Below are positions 16,236 to 24,654 of a stretch of 35,261 nucleotides of DNA, in pieces (within the stretch, counting starts at the first letter, position 1; each line of letters begins with the position of its first letter). Under the pieces are notes generated by a model. That model had not been told where the DNA came from. It was given only the letters and a program-made list of their open reading frames with translations, and did not search any database. A program made the translations under genes and the position numbers. Origin of the DNA: an uncultured Acholeplasma sp. (lineage in GTDB: Bacteria; Bacillota_I; Bacilli_A; Acholeplasmatales; Acholeplasmataceae); NCBI GenBank assembly GCA_937934685.1, contig CALGYU010000076.1, positions 1 to 35,261 on the forward strand. The letters are read 5' to 3'.

Positions 16236-17156
16236 TTATTTCTTATCCGTTTTAACAATATCAGTTAAAGCCACTAAGTTAGAAGTAATATCGGTTAAAT
16301 TAGATGGAATAACAATTTTAGTAGATTGACCGTCAGCAACTTTAGCAAGTGTTTCAAGTGCTCTAATCGTTAAAACAGTTTTATCAGCCTTAGCTTCTTT
16401 AATAAGTCTAATAGAATCAGCCTCAGCTTGTTTAACTTTTAAAAGGGCTTCAGCCTCAGCTTCTGCAGCCAAAATTTGTTGTCTCTTATCAGCTTCAGCT
16501 TTTAAAATGATGGATTCATTTTGTGCTTCAGCAGCTAAGATTTGAGCTCTTTTTTCACCTTCAGCAATTAAAATCGTTTGACGTCTTTCACGTTCAGCAC
16601 GCATTTGTTTTTCCATAGATTCTCTAATATCTTTTGGCGGAACAATGTTTTTTACCTCAACTCTATTTACTTTAATACCCCAAGCATCTGTGGCATCATC
16701 TAATGTATAACGCATACGCTCATTAATTAAATCTCTTGAAGTAAGGGTTTCATCTAAGTCAAGATCACCAATGATGTTACGCAGTGTTGTTGCAGATAAG
16801 TTTTCAATGGCTAGCATTGGATTATCAACACCATAGGCATATAATTTAGGGTCAGTTACTTGAAAGAAGATCACCGTATCAATTTGCATGGTCACATTAT
16901 CTTTAGTAATAACTGGTTGTGGCTCAAAGTCTTTAACTTGTTCTTTAAGAGAAACCTTAGCAGCTACTCTATCAACAAATGGAAATAAAAAGTGAACACC
17001 AACACCCCAAGTAGTATGATAACCACCCATGCGTTCTATAACAAACTTCTCTGTTTGTTTAACCAAACGGAAACTAAGTGCTAAAACAATTAAAATTAAT
17101 GCTCCAACACCAATTAAAACTACTTGAAAAACATTAATGAATACAGGTAAAAACAT
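16236..17156 (-). CDS. SPFH/Band 7 stomatin-like membrane protein
   Basis: 306 residues. An N-terminal hydrophobic helix (about 8-30) is followed by the SPFH domain (ERMGGYHTTWGVGVHFLFPFVDRV, ITKDNVTMQIDTVIFFQV, ATTLRNIIGDLDLDETLTSRD) and then a long Ala/Glu-rich coiled coil (about 190-270). This is the slipin/QmcA-like group, which forms membrane scaffolds and often partners with NfeD. It is the last gene of a minus-strand operon with NfeD and a short SPFH paralogue, joined to the latter by a TAATG overlap at 17156. Role inferred: membrane microdomain organisation or protein quality control. Confidence 0.93.
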   Translation of the reverse strand: MFLPVFINVFQVVLIGVGALILIVLALSFRLVKQTEKFVIERMGGYHTTWGVGVHFLFPFVDRVAAKVSLKEQVKDFEPQPVITKDNVTMQIDTVIFFQVTDPKLYAYGVDNPMLAIENLSATTLRNIIGDLDLDETLTSRDLINERMRYTLDDATDAWGIKVNRVEVKNIVPPKDIRESMEKQMRAERERRQTILIAEGEKRAQILAAEAQNESIILKAEADKRQQILAAEAEAEALLKVKQAEADSIRLIKEAKADKTVLTIRALETLAKVADGQSTKIVIPSNLTDITSNLVALTDIVKTDKK

Positions 17157-17698
17157 TAAACATCCTCTCCTTTATGAAATGAAATTTTTTTAATATAAAT
17201 TCTTTTAATTTTAACACCTAAATGATCAGTAACTTCATCAAATTTTTGATAATCATCAGGTGTGATTAAATAAGTTTCAGGTAATATTTCTCTTAACTCT
17301 TTACTACCAACATTGATTCTTAAATAGTGACTAACCAAAGCGGTTAAAGGACTATTTTTACGTTGATAGTTATAGGCATATTGTACACTATCAACTGGTT
17401 GATAGACAATATCAAAATCAATGTTAATCTCTTTTTCATCAAGACTTAAGAATTGACCAGAAGAAGTAATATTTTGTTCAGTCATATGAATCTTTTTTAC
17501 AACTTTATCAATGAAAGGTATTAAGAAATGTACCCCTGGTTTCCAGGTTGAGTAATAACTACCAAAACGTTCAATCACAGCTTGTTGGTTTTGTCTAATT
17601 AAACGGATACTTAATCCTAAAATAATTAAAATAATTAATAAAACAATTGCAATAGGTAAAAGAAAATTCAAAGAATTAGATAAGTAGATTGTCATCAT
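17156..17698 (-). CDS. Short SPFH-domain paralogue lacking the coiled coil
   Basis: 180 residues. An N-terminal helix (about 12-32) and an SPFH domain (ERFGSYYSTWKPGVHFLIPFIDKV) clearly match the next gene, but the protein stops at the end of the domain, without the Ala/Glu coiled coil that drives oligomerisation. Conserved stomatin positions in the middle are diverged (SSGQFLSLDEKEINIDFDIVYQ). It overlaps NfeD upstream by one base (TAATG) and the full-length SPFH gene downstream by one base, so all three should be made in fixed proportions. A second ATG three bases in is an alternative start. It looks like a specialised capping or regulatory subunit rather than a broken gene. Confidence 0.85.
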   Translation of the reverse strand: MMTIYLSNSLNFLLPIAIVLLIILIILGLSIRLIRQNQQAVIERFGSYYSTWKPGVHFLIPFIDKVVKKIHMTEQNITSSGQFLSLDEKEINIDFDIVYQPVDSVQYAYNYQRKNSPLTALVSHYLRINVGSKELREILPETYLITPDDYQKFDEVTDHLGVKIKRIYIKKISFHKGEDV

Positions 17699-18123
17699 TA
17701 TTTGATCTCCTCTACAATAAGTTTAACTCCTTCAACAGCCAATATTCTAACGACCGTATCTTCAGAAATCTCTTGATCAGAAACAGCAGTCCATACTAAA
17801 TGCTCAAACTTAACCAAACCAGACTCTAAAGGACTAATCGCTTTAATTGTTACAGCGGTTTTACCAATATAAGCATCCACGTTGGTCTTAACTTCATTAC
17901 GTTTAAAGTATTTTAACATAATTGGTCTAGTTAAGAAAATTAAAATACAGGAAACAATGAAAAAGACTACCAATTGTATGGTTAAACTAACATCTAGCAT
18001 TGCAAGTATTAAAGATGGTATTGCTGCTAAAGCAAACCAAATAGATACTAAATCAAATGTAATAAATTCAAACACAATGGCAAAAATGAAAATGCCTAAC
18101 CAAACCCAAACCATGTACTCCAT
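17698..18123 (-). CDS. NfeD-like membrane protein
   Basis: 141 residues. Hydrophobic helices occupy about 4-70 (FIFAIVFEFITFDLVSIWFALAAIPSLILA and a second pair), then a C-terminal OB-fold-like domain with IGKTAVTIKAISPLESGLVKF and VWTAVSDQEI. This is the short NfeD type without the ClpP-like protease, which partners SPFH/slipin proteins. AAGGAGGAG precedes the ATG and lies within the end of the upstream gene. Neighbouring SPFH genes strongly support the call. Confidence 0.9.
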   Translation of the reverse strand: MEYMVWVWLGIFIFAIVFEFITFDLVSIWFALAAIPSLILAMLDVSLTIQLVVFFIVSCILIFLTRPIMLKYFKRNEVKTNVDAYIGKTAVTIKAISPLESGLVKFEHLVWTAVSDQEISEDTVVRILAVEGVKLIVEEIK

Positions 18124-18124
18124 A

Positions 18125-18499
18125 TTACAACTCCTCCTTTAAGTTAACTGTTAAAAATTCGTTTTTATCATCCCAAAATGCTTCGTATTTACGACCTGTT
18201 TCAGGTAATTCTAAATTAAAAACATCTTGAATGGTTTGCATAAATGCTTTATTGGTCACCCTACTATAAGAGGACTTAACCGTAATATTATATTTTGAAG
18301 TCTCAGAAATATTACCTCTTAAGGCAGCTGCTTTACTCAAGGGCTTAATTACAATAATAAAACTAGAAGCATCATAACCCATCATAACTTGAAAAGCTTT
18401 TTCAAAATAATGAGTTGCTGTTTTGTTAAAAGTAATATGTGCTGGAGTTAAAGTTGCAGTTGCAGATTTTGGAGATTCATTAAACCATTTGATATCCAT
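18125..18499 (-). CDS. Unrecognised small protein leading the SPFH operon
   Basis: 124 residues, soluble, no signal or membrane helix, starting MDIKWFNESPKSATATLTP. It has a beta-rich middle (SSFIIVIKPL, YNITVKSSYSRVTNKAF) and a short acidic end. Family not recognised. The open frame extends 30 bases further upstream, but AGAGGTGAT just before ATG 18499 decides the start. The stop is one base from the NfeD start, so it is first in the four-gene operon, which suggests a role with the membrane scaffold. Confidence 0.7.
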   Translation of the reverse strand: MDIKWFNESPKSATATLTPAHITFNKTATHYFEKAFQVMMGYDASSFIIVIKPLSKAAALRGNISETSKYNITVKSSYSRVTNKAFMQTIQDVFNLELPETGRKYEAFWDDKNEFLTVNLKEEL

Positions 18500-18518
18500 A
18501 TTATCACCTCTTACTTTA

Positions 18519-18546
18519 ATTATACACAAAATTATTTTTTTATCAA
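18519..18546 (-). promoter_or_regulatory. Promoter of the SPFH/NfeD operon
   Basis: On the minus strand: TTGATA (18546-18541), a 16-base spacer and TATAAT (18524-18519), with TGTG directly before the -10. AGGTGAT follows before ATG 18499. Confidence 0.75.
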
Positions 18547-18616
18547 TAAAATTATTTTAAATTATTAATTATTATTTTATCGCCCTAAGCAACTCCATAG
18601 ACTAAGAAAAAAATTA

Positions 18617-18625
18617 TGATATAAT
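18617..18625 (+). promoter_or_regulatory. Extended -10 promoter of thiT
   Basis: TGATATAAT (TG at 18617-18618, TATAAT at 18620-18625), about 8 bases before the TPP aptamer. No good -35 seen. Confidence 0.55.
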
Positions 18626-18632
18626 AATCTTG

Positions 18633-18716
18633 ATCACTACGGGGAGCCTTAATGGCTGAGAGGATAATATCGACCCGAGAACCTGATCTGGGTTATACCA
18701 GCGGAGGGATAGTGTA
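18633..18716 (+). promoter_or_regulatory. TPP riboswitch aptamer (THI element)
   Basis: The conserved TPP-binding core is plain: GGGGAGCC (18641-18648), GGCTGAGAGGAT (18654-18665), ACCCGAGAACCTGATCTGGG and ATACCAGCGGAGGGA. P1 is CACTA (18635-18639) with TAGTG (18710-18714). It senses thiamine pyrophosphate and controls thiT, 80 bases downstream. Confidence 0.97.
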
Positions 18717-18718
18717 AT

Positions 18719-18773
18719 AAAAAAGGTCTCTTTTTTAAACGCTATTTCTTTGTTCACCCAAAGAAATTTTTTA
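18719..18773 (+). terminator. Expression platform and terminator of the TPP riboswitch
   Basis: A terminator hairpin ATTTCTTTG (18744-18752)/CAAAGAAAT (18759-18767) is followed by a T tract. A preceding AAAAAAG/CTTTTTT hairpin (18719-18736) may take part in the switch. AGGAGGAG of thiT lies after the terminator, so control by transcription termination is likely. Confidence 0.75.
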
Positions 18774-18796
18774 TTTTTTTAGGAGGAGAAAGAAAG

Positions 18797-19360
18797 ATGA
18801 ACAAGGAATTAAAAAGATTGTCATTAGGATCAATCTTAGCAGCAGTAGCGGTTGTCTTTGGTTTAATTATTAAATACACACCGGGATTGAACTTAGAAAT
18901 GCCACAAGGTGGCGCAGTATTTGGTATTTATATGTTACCAATCGTCTTATCAGGACTTATTTTAGGCTCTTTTTATGGGGGGCTAACAGGACTGATTTAT
19001 GGGGTAGTAAGTTGGATGCTAGATGGTTATTACATCCACTGGGGAAGTATCTTTTTTGATTACCTCATTCCATTTTCTGCCATGGGGATTATTGCCGGAT
19101 TATTTGTAGGAGGCATAAAAGACTGGAAAAAAATCGTTTTAGCCTTCTTGCTTGCAGGCGTATTTAGATGGGTTTCTCATGGATTCAGTGGTGTTTTATT
19201 TTTTAAAGAATATGCCAAAGGCAATGTATGGTTTTACTCATTTATTTTATATAATGCACCATATTGTGCATCATCAACTGTTATAAGCATGATTTTAGCT
19301 ATTCTGATTGGGCCAAGTTTGACCCCATTTTCAGAAGAATATAGAAAAAAAAGAGCATAA
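18797..19360 (+). CDS. thiT: Thiamine-specific ECF transporter S component
   Basis: 187 residues with six helices. ThiT-specific residues are visible: LEMPQGGAVFGIYMLPIVL, SWMLDGYYIHWGSIFFDYLIPF, RWVSHGFSGVLFFKEYA and YNAPY, which line the thiamine pocket in known ThiT. It captures thiamine at the membrane and needs the shared EcfAA'T module, not encoded here. It is preceded by a TPP riboswitch, which confirms the substrate. AGGAGGAG precedes the ATG. Its last codons overlap the recU terminator. Confidence 0.97.
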   Translation: MNKELKRLSLGSILAAVAVVFGLIIKYTPGLNLEMPQGGAVFGIYMLPIVLSGLILGSFYGGLTGLIYGVVSWMLDGYYIHWGSIFFDYLIPFSAMGIIAGLFVGGIKDWKKIVLAFLLAGVFRWVSHGFSGVLFFKEYAKGNVWFYSFILYNAPYCASSTVISMILAILIGPSLTPFSEEYRKKRA

Positions 19361-19366
19361 GCTCTT
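19345..19366 (-). terminator. recU terminator embedded in the end of thiT
   Basis: AAGAGC (19351-19356), ATAA, GCTCTT (19361-19366), with six A on the left (T on the minus strand, 19345-19350). It works for the minus-strand recU transcript; the plus side has no T tract. Confidence 0.65.
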
Positions 19367-19943
19367 AAGATAAGTCATAAATTTTGCGAATCACTTTTAA
19401 GTAATCTAAGCGAGGCTGGTAGCTAAAAGGAACTAAATTTAGATTTTCTTTAAAGTAAACATAAGGGATGGATTTTCGTCCCTTTTCTTTATCCTGATTT
19501 TCCCAAAAGGTTTCTAAAATAGAAAAAGGCAAAATATAATATTCATTATAAACTTTAAAATGAACAATTAAAAAAGCAATGCCACCGTGTGAATGCACAT
19601 TTCTAAGATGAATCATTTGATGAGAATGAATGTTTTTTAAAGGAAAAGATGTTTTAGAATTCGTTTCTTTAGCATCAAAATCAATATATTTCCCTAAGTA
19701 TAAACCATTATAATCTGTTGTGGATGGGGTTTTATAGTACGCTTCAACAATTTTAGCTTTATTTCGAGCAGGATAACTAACATTTACCACCTGGATAGGG
19801 GTTGGCTTTTTATGAATCACTGCAATATTTTCATTTAAATAATATGAATTGGTCGCATCAATATCAGATTCTAATGTCATTCCTAGATTAGATCTACTAG
19901 ATGAAGCCGGTCTAAAGGAAGATTTTTTAATTGGATAATTCAT
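19365..19943 (-). CDS. recU: Holliday junction resolvase RecU
   Basis: 192 residues. RecU cleaves Holliday junctions during recombination and chromosome segregation in Firmicutes. Seen: NLGMTLESDIDATN (20-32), AVIHKKPTPIQVV (41-53), the active-site region STTDYNGLYLGKYIDFDAKET (about 74-94, with Asp77, Asp90 and Lys92) and NIHSHQMIHL. Length fits. In Bacilli recU usually adjoins a penicillin-binding protein gene; here it stands alone, as expected without a cell wall. AAGGTGG precedes the ATG; on the minus strand TGCTATAAT (about 19975-19967) is an extended -10. Confidence 0.96.
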   Translation of the reverse strand: MNYPIKKSSFRPASSSRSNLGMTLESDIDATNSYYLNENIAVIHKKPTPIQVVNVSYPARNKAKIVEAYYKTPSTTDYNGLYLGKYIDFDAKETNSKTSFPLKNIHSHQMIHLRNVHSHGGIAFLIVHFKVYNEYYILPFSILETFWENQDKEKGRKSIPYVYFKENLNLVPFSYQPRLDYLKVIRKIYDLS

Positions 19944-20011
19944 GAAAACACCACCTTATTAAAAATATTATAGCATAATGATAGTTAAAATATGGCTCTA
20001 ATCAAAAAATA

Positions 20012-20020
20012 TGATATAAT
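20012..20020 (+). promoter_or_regulatory. Extended -10 promoter of the RNase J gene
   Basis: TGATATAAT (20012-20020) lies about 50 bases before the chosen start. No clear -35. Confidence 0.5.
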
Positions 20021-20068
20021 TATAAAAGATATATGAATCGATACAAAACCAAAAAGGAGATGAAATGC

Positions 20069-21748
20069 ATGAGTAAGATACGTATTTTTGCATTAGGTGG
20101 GTTAGGCGAAAACGGAAAAAATATGTATGTGGTAGATGTAGATAAGCAATATTTCATTTTAGATGCAGGTATAAAATATCCTACTTCAGATTTACATGGA
20201 GTAGATGAAATCATACCTAACTACAAAATGCTTATACCTATAAAGGACCGCATTAAAGGTTTTTTCATGTCTCATGCACATGAAGACCACATTGGTGCTT
20301 TACCGCATATGATTTCTGAATTAAATGTCCCAATTTACGCAACTAATTTTACAACACAAATTATAAAAGATAATTTTAAAGAAAGTAATCTTAATTTAGA
20401 TGACTATACTTTTAATATCATTTCACAAGATAGTGTGATTAAGTTTGGAAATGTTAAAGTAACATTTTTTAACACCACTCACTCTATACCAGAATCAGTA
20501 GGCATTGCGTTACACACATTAGAAGGTGTCATTGTTTATACAAGTGACTACACGTTTATTCAACAAAGCAATGATTACTACCAAACAGATTTTAAAAAAA
20601 TTAATGAGCTTGCAAATAAACATGTTTTAGCTTTATTACCAGAGTCATTAGGTTCAGGGTTACCACAAGATAGTGGTGTCACTCAACAGTTAATGCATAA
20701 AATAAATAGCGTTTATGCAAACGCTGAAGGCAGAATCATCGTTTCGCTGTTTTCTTCTGATCTTTTAAAAATTCAAAGAGTCATAGATGTTTCATTGGCT
20801 CATAAAAAGAAAATTGCTATTATCGGAAGACGTGCACAAAGAATTGTTGATATCGCCATAGAAAATGGTTATTTACACATACCAGAAGAATCATTAGTTA
20901 ATTTAAGATATGTGGATGATAAAAATAAAAACGATCAAAGCGATTTGGTTGCACTTGTAACAGGAAACAGACATGAACCATTTTATATGCTTCAAAGAAT
21001 GTGCAAAAAAATAGATCGTCTCATTCATATCAATGAAAAGGATTCAGTCTTATTAATGACATCACCAGTACCTGGTACAGAAAAAATGGCAGCAAGAACA
21101 TTGGATGTCTTATCTAGAAGTGAGGCAAACGTTACTGTCATAGATAAAAGACTATTATCATCATCACACGCCTCTGGTGAAGAAATCAAAATGATGATCA
21201 ATTTATTAAGCCCAAGATATATTATTCCAACCATTGGAGAATTTAGACATCAATATGGTGTTAGAAGTTTAGCAAAAGAATTAGGCTATCAAGAAGAAAA
21301 TGTTTTTCTACTAGATAATGGGGATAGTTTTAATTTTGTTAAAGATAAAGACGCATACGTCTCAAAAGCAGATATTCCTAACGCAGGGGATATTTTAATC
21401 GATGGAACACCTGTTATTGATAGTAATGATCAAGTCATGAGAGACCGAGAATTATTATCAGAAGACGGAGTCATCATGGTGGTTGCAAACATCAACCCTA
21501 AAACCAAAAAAATACTTGGTGACCCAGAGGTCATTAGTAAAGGCTTTGTTTATGTCAAAGAAGCAGAAGAGTTATTAACACAAGTTAAAGCTATTTTCCA
21601 TGAGACCAGTAAACAATACTTAAGCCAAAAATACATCAACTGGAATGATTATAAACAAGGGTTAAGAGAAAGTATTAGTAAATACTTATTCCAAGAAACC
21701 AAGCGTAGACCTATTATGATTCCAGTATTAATATCAACAGAAATATAA
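20069..21748 (+). CDS. rnj: Ribonuclease J
   Basis: 559 residues, the usual RNase J length. A metallo-beta-lactamase/beta-CASP nuclease with 5'-to-3' exo- and endonuclease activity in mRNA decay and rRNA maturation. Seen: RIFALGGLGENGKNMYVVD at the N-terminus, metal motif SHAHEDHIGALPH (HxHxDH), THSIPES, YTSDYTF, a beta-CASP region, and a C-terminal domain. ATG 20060 abuts the Shine-Dalgarno AAGGAG (20054-20059); ATG 20069, nine bases from it, is the better start. Whether it is J1 or J2 cannot be decided. Confidence 0.95.
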   Translation: MSKIRIFALGGLGENGKNMYVVDVDKQYFILDAGIKYPTSDLHGVDEIIPNYKMLIPIKDRIKGFFMSHAHEDHIGALPHMISELNVPIYATNFTTQIIKDNFKESNLNLDDYTFNIISQDSVIKFGNVKVTFFNTTHSIPESVGIALHTLEGVIVYTSDYTFIQQSNDYYQTDFKKINELANKHVLALLPESLGSGLPQDSGVTQQLMHKINSVYANAEGRIIVSLFSSDLLKIQRVIDVSLAHKKKIAIIGRRAQRIVDIAIENGYLHIPEESLVNLRYVDDKNKNDQSDLVALVTGNRHEPFYMLQRMCKKIDRLIHINEKDSVLLMTSPVPGTEKMAARTLDVLSRSEANVTVIDKRLLSSSHASGEEIKMMINLLSPRYIIPTIGEFRHQYGVRSLAKELGYQEENVFLLDNGDSFNFVKDKDAYVSKADIPNAGDILIDGTPVIDSNDQVMRDRELLSEDGVIMVVANINPKTKKILGDPEVISKGFVYVKEAEELLTQVKAIFHETSKQYLSQKYINWNDYKQGLRESISKYLFQETKRRPIMIPVLISTEI

Positions 21749-21769
21749 AAGGTTTTAATTAACCTTTTT
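21747..21769 (+). terminator. Intrinsic terminator after the RNase J gene
   Basis: AAAAGGTT (21747-21754), loop TTAATT, AACCTTTT (21761-21768) plus one T; the left arm overlaps the stop codon. The tract is short, so some read-through into the ABC-F gene is likely. Confidence 0.6.
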
Positions 21770-21788
21770 GTTTGAAAGGACATAGAAA

Positions 21789-23378
21789 ATGATACAAGCA
21801 CACAACATATCTTTAAGGCATGGAAAAGATATTTTATTTGAAGACGTAAATATAAAATTCACAGAAGAAAACTGTTATGGATTAATTGGAGCCAATGGCG
21901 CTGGAAAGTCCACCTTTTTAAAAATTTTAGCAAAAGAACTAGAACCATCAACAGGTGAAATCATTGTTGAAAAAGGAAAAAGAATTTCCTTTTTAAAACA
22001 AGATCATTTTGCCTATAACCACTTTACTGTTTTAGATACAGTTATCATGGGGAATAAAGCATTATATGATGTTATGATTGAAAAAAACAACTTATATATG
22101 AAAGAAGATTTTACGGATGAAGACGGAATTAAAGCCGGAGAATTAGAAGCATTATTTGCAGAAATGGACGGCTGGAACGCAGAAAGTGATGCGGCTATTT
22201 TACTTAGTGGTTTAGGTGTTGAAATTGATAAACACCAAATGATGATGCAAGACTTAGAGAGTATCGATAAAGTTAAAGTATTGCTCGCACAAAGTCTATT
22301 TGGTAATCCAGATATTTTATTACTAGATGAACCAACCAACCACTTAGACTCAAAAGCGATTTTATGGTTAGAAGAGTTTTTAATCAACTTTAAAAACACC
22401 ATCATCGTTGTTTCACACGACAGACATTTTATCAATAAAGTTTGTACACATATTGCAGATATTGATTTTGGGAAAATCCAAATTTATACAGGTAACTATG
22501 ATTTTTGGTATGAATCTAGTCAATTGGTTTTAAGACAACAAAAAGAATCTAATAAGAAAAAAGAAGAAAAAATTAAAGAACTAGAAGAATTTATTGCACG
22601 ATTTAGTGCCAACGCCTCTAAATCCAAACAAGCAACTTCTCGTAAAAAACTATTAGATAAAATAAGTTTAGATGACATCAGGCCTTCAAATAGAAGATAT
22701 CCTTTCATCGAATTTAAACCAGATAGAGAAATAGGACAAGAAGTCTTAATGGTAGAAAATGTTTCAAAAACGATTAATGGTATAAAAGTTTTAGACAACG
22801 TTTCATTTACTATTGGTAGAACAGATAAGGTTGCTTTAATAGGAACCAACGAAATTGCTAAAACGACTTTATTTGAAATACTTTCAGGCAATATCTTACC
22901 AGATACGGGAACTGTTAGATGGGGTGTAACAACTTCTCTTAACTATTTTAATAAAGATCACAACGCATTTTTTGAATCAAATCTAACCATTTTAGATTGG
23001 TTAATGCAATACTCTAATACCGATGAAATCGCTTATGTAAGAGGTTTTTTAGGTAGAATGCTATTTAGTGGAGATGATAGTTTTAAAAAGGTGAATATCT
23101 TATCTGGTGGAGAAAAAGTTAGATGCATGCTTTCTAAAATGATGTTAAGTGGCGCTAATGTTTTATTACTAGATGAACCAACCAACCACTTAGACATGGA
23201 ATCAATTACAGCTTTAAATAATGGATTAAAAAGATTTTCAGGGGTTATTATCTTCTCGTCTACCGATCAACAATTAGTAGATTCAACGGCTAATAAACTC
23301 ATTGAAATCACTCAAGAAGGAAAATCAAAAGAATATTTAACAACATATACCGAATATATAGAATCAAAAAATAATTAA
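21789..23378 (+). CDS. ABC-F ATPase (YkpA/YbiT-like) with one degenerate ATP site
   Basis: 529 residues, two cassettes, no membrane helices: cytoplasmic, probably ribosome-associated. NBD1 has Walker A GANGAGKST (34-42), Walker B LLLDEPTNHLD (from 177) and H-switch SHD (209-211), but its signature reads LESID (156-160) instead of LSGGx. NBD2 has signature LSGGE (438-442) and Walker B LLLDEPTNHLD, but Walker A is GTNEIAKTT (352-360) and the H-switch is STD (491-493). The motifs that build one composite ATP site are therefore intact, and those that build the other are all changed. The NExAKTT Walker A is, as I recall, shared by YkpA relatives; LESID and STD look more particular. It starts 20 bases after the RNase J terminator. 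Confidence 0.93.
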   Translation: MIQAHNISLRHGKDILFEDVNIKFTEENCYGLIGANGAGKSTFLKILAKELEPSTGEIIVEKGKRISFLKQDHFAYNHFTVLDTVIMGNKALYDVMIEKNNLYMKEDFTDEDGIKAGELEALFAEMDGWNAESDAAILLSGLGVEIDKHQMMMQDLESIDKVKVLLAQSLFGNPDILLLDEPTNHLDSKAILWLEEFLINFKNTIIVVSHDRHFINKVCTHIADIDFGKIQIYTGNYDFWYESSQLVLRQQKESNKKKEEKIKELEEFIARFSANASKSKQATSRKKLLDKISLDDIRPSNRRYPFIEFKPDREIGQEVLMVENVSKTINGIKVLDNVSFTIGRTDKVALIGTNEIAKTTLFEILSGNILPDTGTVRWGVTTSLNYFNKDHNAFFESNLTILDWLMQYSNTDEIAYVRGFLGRMLFSGDDSFKKVNILSGGEKVRCMLSKMMLSGANVLLLDEPTNHLDMESITALNNGLKRFSGVIIFSSTDQQLVDSTANKLIEITQEGKSKEYLTTYTEYIESKNN

Positions 23379-23422
23379 AAATGAGTGTGACTATTATTAC
23401 AAATAGTTACACTCATTTTTTT
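23379..23422 (+). terminator. Strong terminator after the second ABC-F gene
   Basis: A 17-bp stem (23379-23395 with 23402-23418, one G-U pair), six-base loop, then a T tract to 23422. Confidence 0.9.
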
Positions 23423-23431
23423 AATGACTTA

Positions 23432-23466
23432 AGCAAAAAAAAATGACTACCTTAAATAGTCATTTT
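23432..23466 (-). terminator. Terminator of the GH105 gene
   Basis: AAAATGACTA (23440-23449)/TAGTCATTTT (23457-23466), loop of seven. The left side is nine A (T on the minus strand), so it serves the minus-strand gene. Confidence 0.85.
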
Positions 23467-23472
23467 CATTAT

Positions 23473-24609
23473 TTATTTGCTAGCTTTTAAAACCTCAGCA
23501 TAGGCCATAATGAATGGTCCAACACCTTTAGCATCGTTTTTAACAATAGGCTCTGACATGTAGTACTCATATGTACCATCACGTCTTGGATTATCTTCAG
23601 GTCCTAAACCAGCAACTAAACAAATGTTTTCTAAGTTTAGATCACCATCAACCTCAGTTAAGAAGTTGTGTGTGATACCATTGAAAATATCTAATCCTAC
23701 TTGTCTATATGATTCAGGTAATAAACCTTCGTTAACTGCTTTTAAAATGGAGTATGAGATTAAAGCACTACCACTAGATTCGATATAATTTTTTTCTTTT
23801 CCAGCTAGGTCAACAATTTGATAAAACATATTTGTTTCTTTATCTTGATATTGTAAGATACCATCTACTAATTCTTTAAGTAAATCAGTTAAGTATGTTT
23901 TTCCTTTTTCATCTTCCATATAGTAAGCAACATCTGCTAAAGCAGCTGCATACCAACCAATAGCTCTTAACCAGAAGTAAGAAGAAAGACCTGTCTCTTT
24001 ATTTGCCCAAAATAATGTTTTTGATTCATCATAACAATGATAATAAAGTTTTTTATCTTCATCAAACATAATTTCACGAACATTTTTAAATTGATTTAAA
24101 GTATCTTGATAGTTTTCTTTTTGGTCATAGAAAGTATTAAATCTAGTATAAAAAGGTTGCATCATATATAAACCATCTAACCAAATTTGATCATGGTAAA
24201 TAAGTTTATGCCAAAAGTTGTTAGTAGAAGTTCTAGGATGCTTTTCAATTTGTGTATAGGATAACTGAATCGCTTTTAAATATTTTTCATTTTTAGTGTA
24301 ATGATATAGGTCAAATAAAATTCTACTTTCAGATAAATCATCGGTACTATAATGAGTTGGAGTATATCCTTTGATATTTCCATCATTATCAACATAGTAG
24401 TCAACATAGTTAATAACAAAGTCTAAATATTTTTTATCATTTGTTTTATCATATAAAGATAGTAATGCAGTCATCATGCAACCATCTACGTAATTCCAAT
24501 TATTTTCTCTTCCTGATAAAATTTTCTCTAAATTCCATGCAGGTCGACTTGGGTGAGTTGTTTCATTCATTAGTTTATCAATGAAGCGATCAATTTTTGT
24601 GTTTTTCAT
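23473..24609 (-). CDS. GH105 unsaturated rhamnogalacturonyl/glucuronyl hydrolase
   Basis: 378 residues of the (alpha/alpha)6-barrel family GH105 (YteR/YesR-like). These enzymes hydrate and remove the unsaturated uronic acid left at the end of oligosaccharides by pectate or rhamnogalacturonan lyases. Seen: WNYVDGCMMTALL, HDQIWLDGLYM with the likely catalytic Asp145, FWLRAIGWYAAALAD, ESSGSA, and the diagnostic C-terminal run GPEDNPRRDGTYEYYMSEP with VKNDAKGVGPFIMAYAE. No signal peptide, so it acts on imported oligosaccharides. AAAGGAG precedes the ATG. No lyase or sugar transporter lies next to it, but a CE12 esterase is at 29068. Monocistronic. Confidence 0.93.
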   Translation of the reverse strand: MKNTKIDRFIDKLMNETTHPSRPAWNLEKILSGRENNWNYVDGCMMTALLSLYDKTNDKKYLDFVINYVDYYVDNDGNIKGYTPTHYSTDDLSESRILFDLYHYTKNEKYLKAIQLSYTQIEKHPRTSTNNFWHKLIYHDQIWLDGLYMMQPFYTRFNTFYDQKENYQDTLNQFKNVREIMFDEDKKLYYHCYDESKTLFWANKETGLSSYFWLRAIGWYAAALADVAYYMEDEKGKTYLTDLLKELVDGILQYQDKETNMFYQIVDLAGKEKNYIESSGSALISYSILKAVNEGLLPESYRQVGLDIFNGITHNFLTEVDGDLNLENICLVAGLGPEDNPRRDGTYEYYMSEPIVKNDAKGVGPFIMAYAEVLKASK

Positions 24610-24635
24610 ACAGCAGCTCCTTTAATTTTTTTGAA

Positions 24636-24649
24636 TTTATGCGCTTACA
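24636..24649. promoter_or_regulatory. Possible cre-like or LacI-type operator of the GH105 gene
   Basis: TTTATGCGCTTACA has a CG-centred form with about two mismatches to the catabolite-responsive element consensus and lies at the predicted transcription start of the minus-strand gene. A site here could repress it. No regulator gene is adjacent. Confidence 0.3.
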
Positions 24650-24654
24650 AAAGT

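Noticed and set aside
22013..22891. Two minus-strand frames (140 and 123 codons) opposite the second ABC-F gene
   Set aside because: Low-complexity Ser/Leu-rich shadows of the Walker and signature regions on the coding strand; no ribosome binding site.
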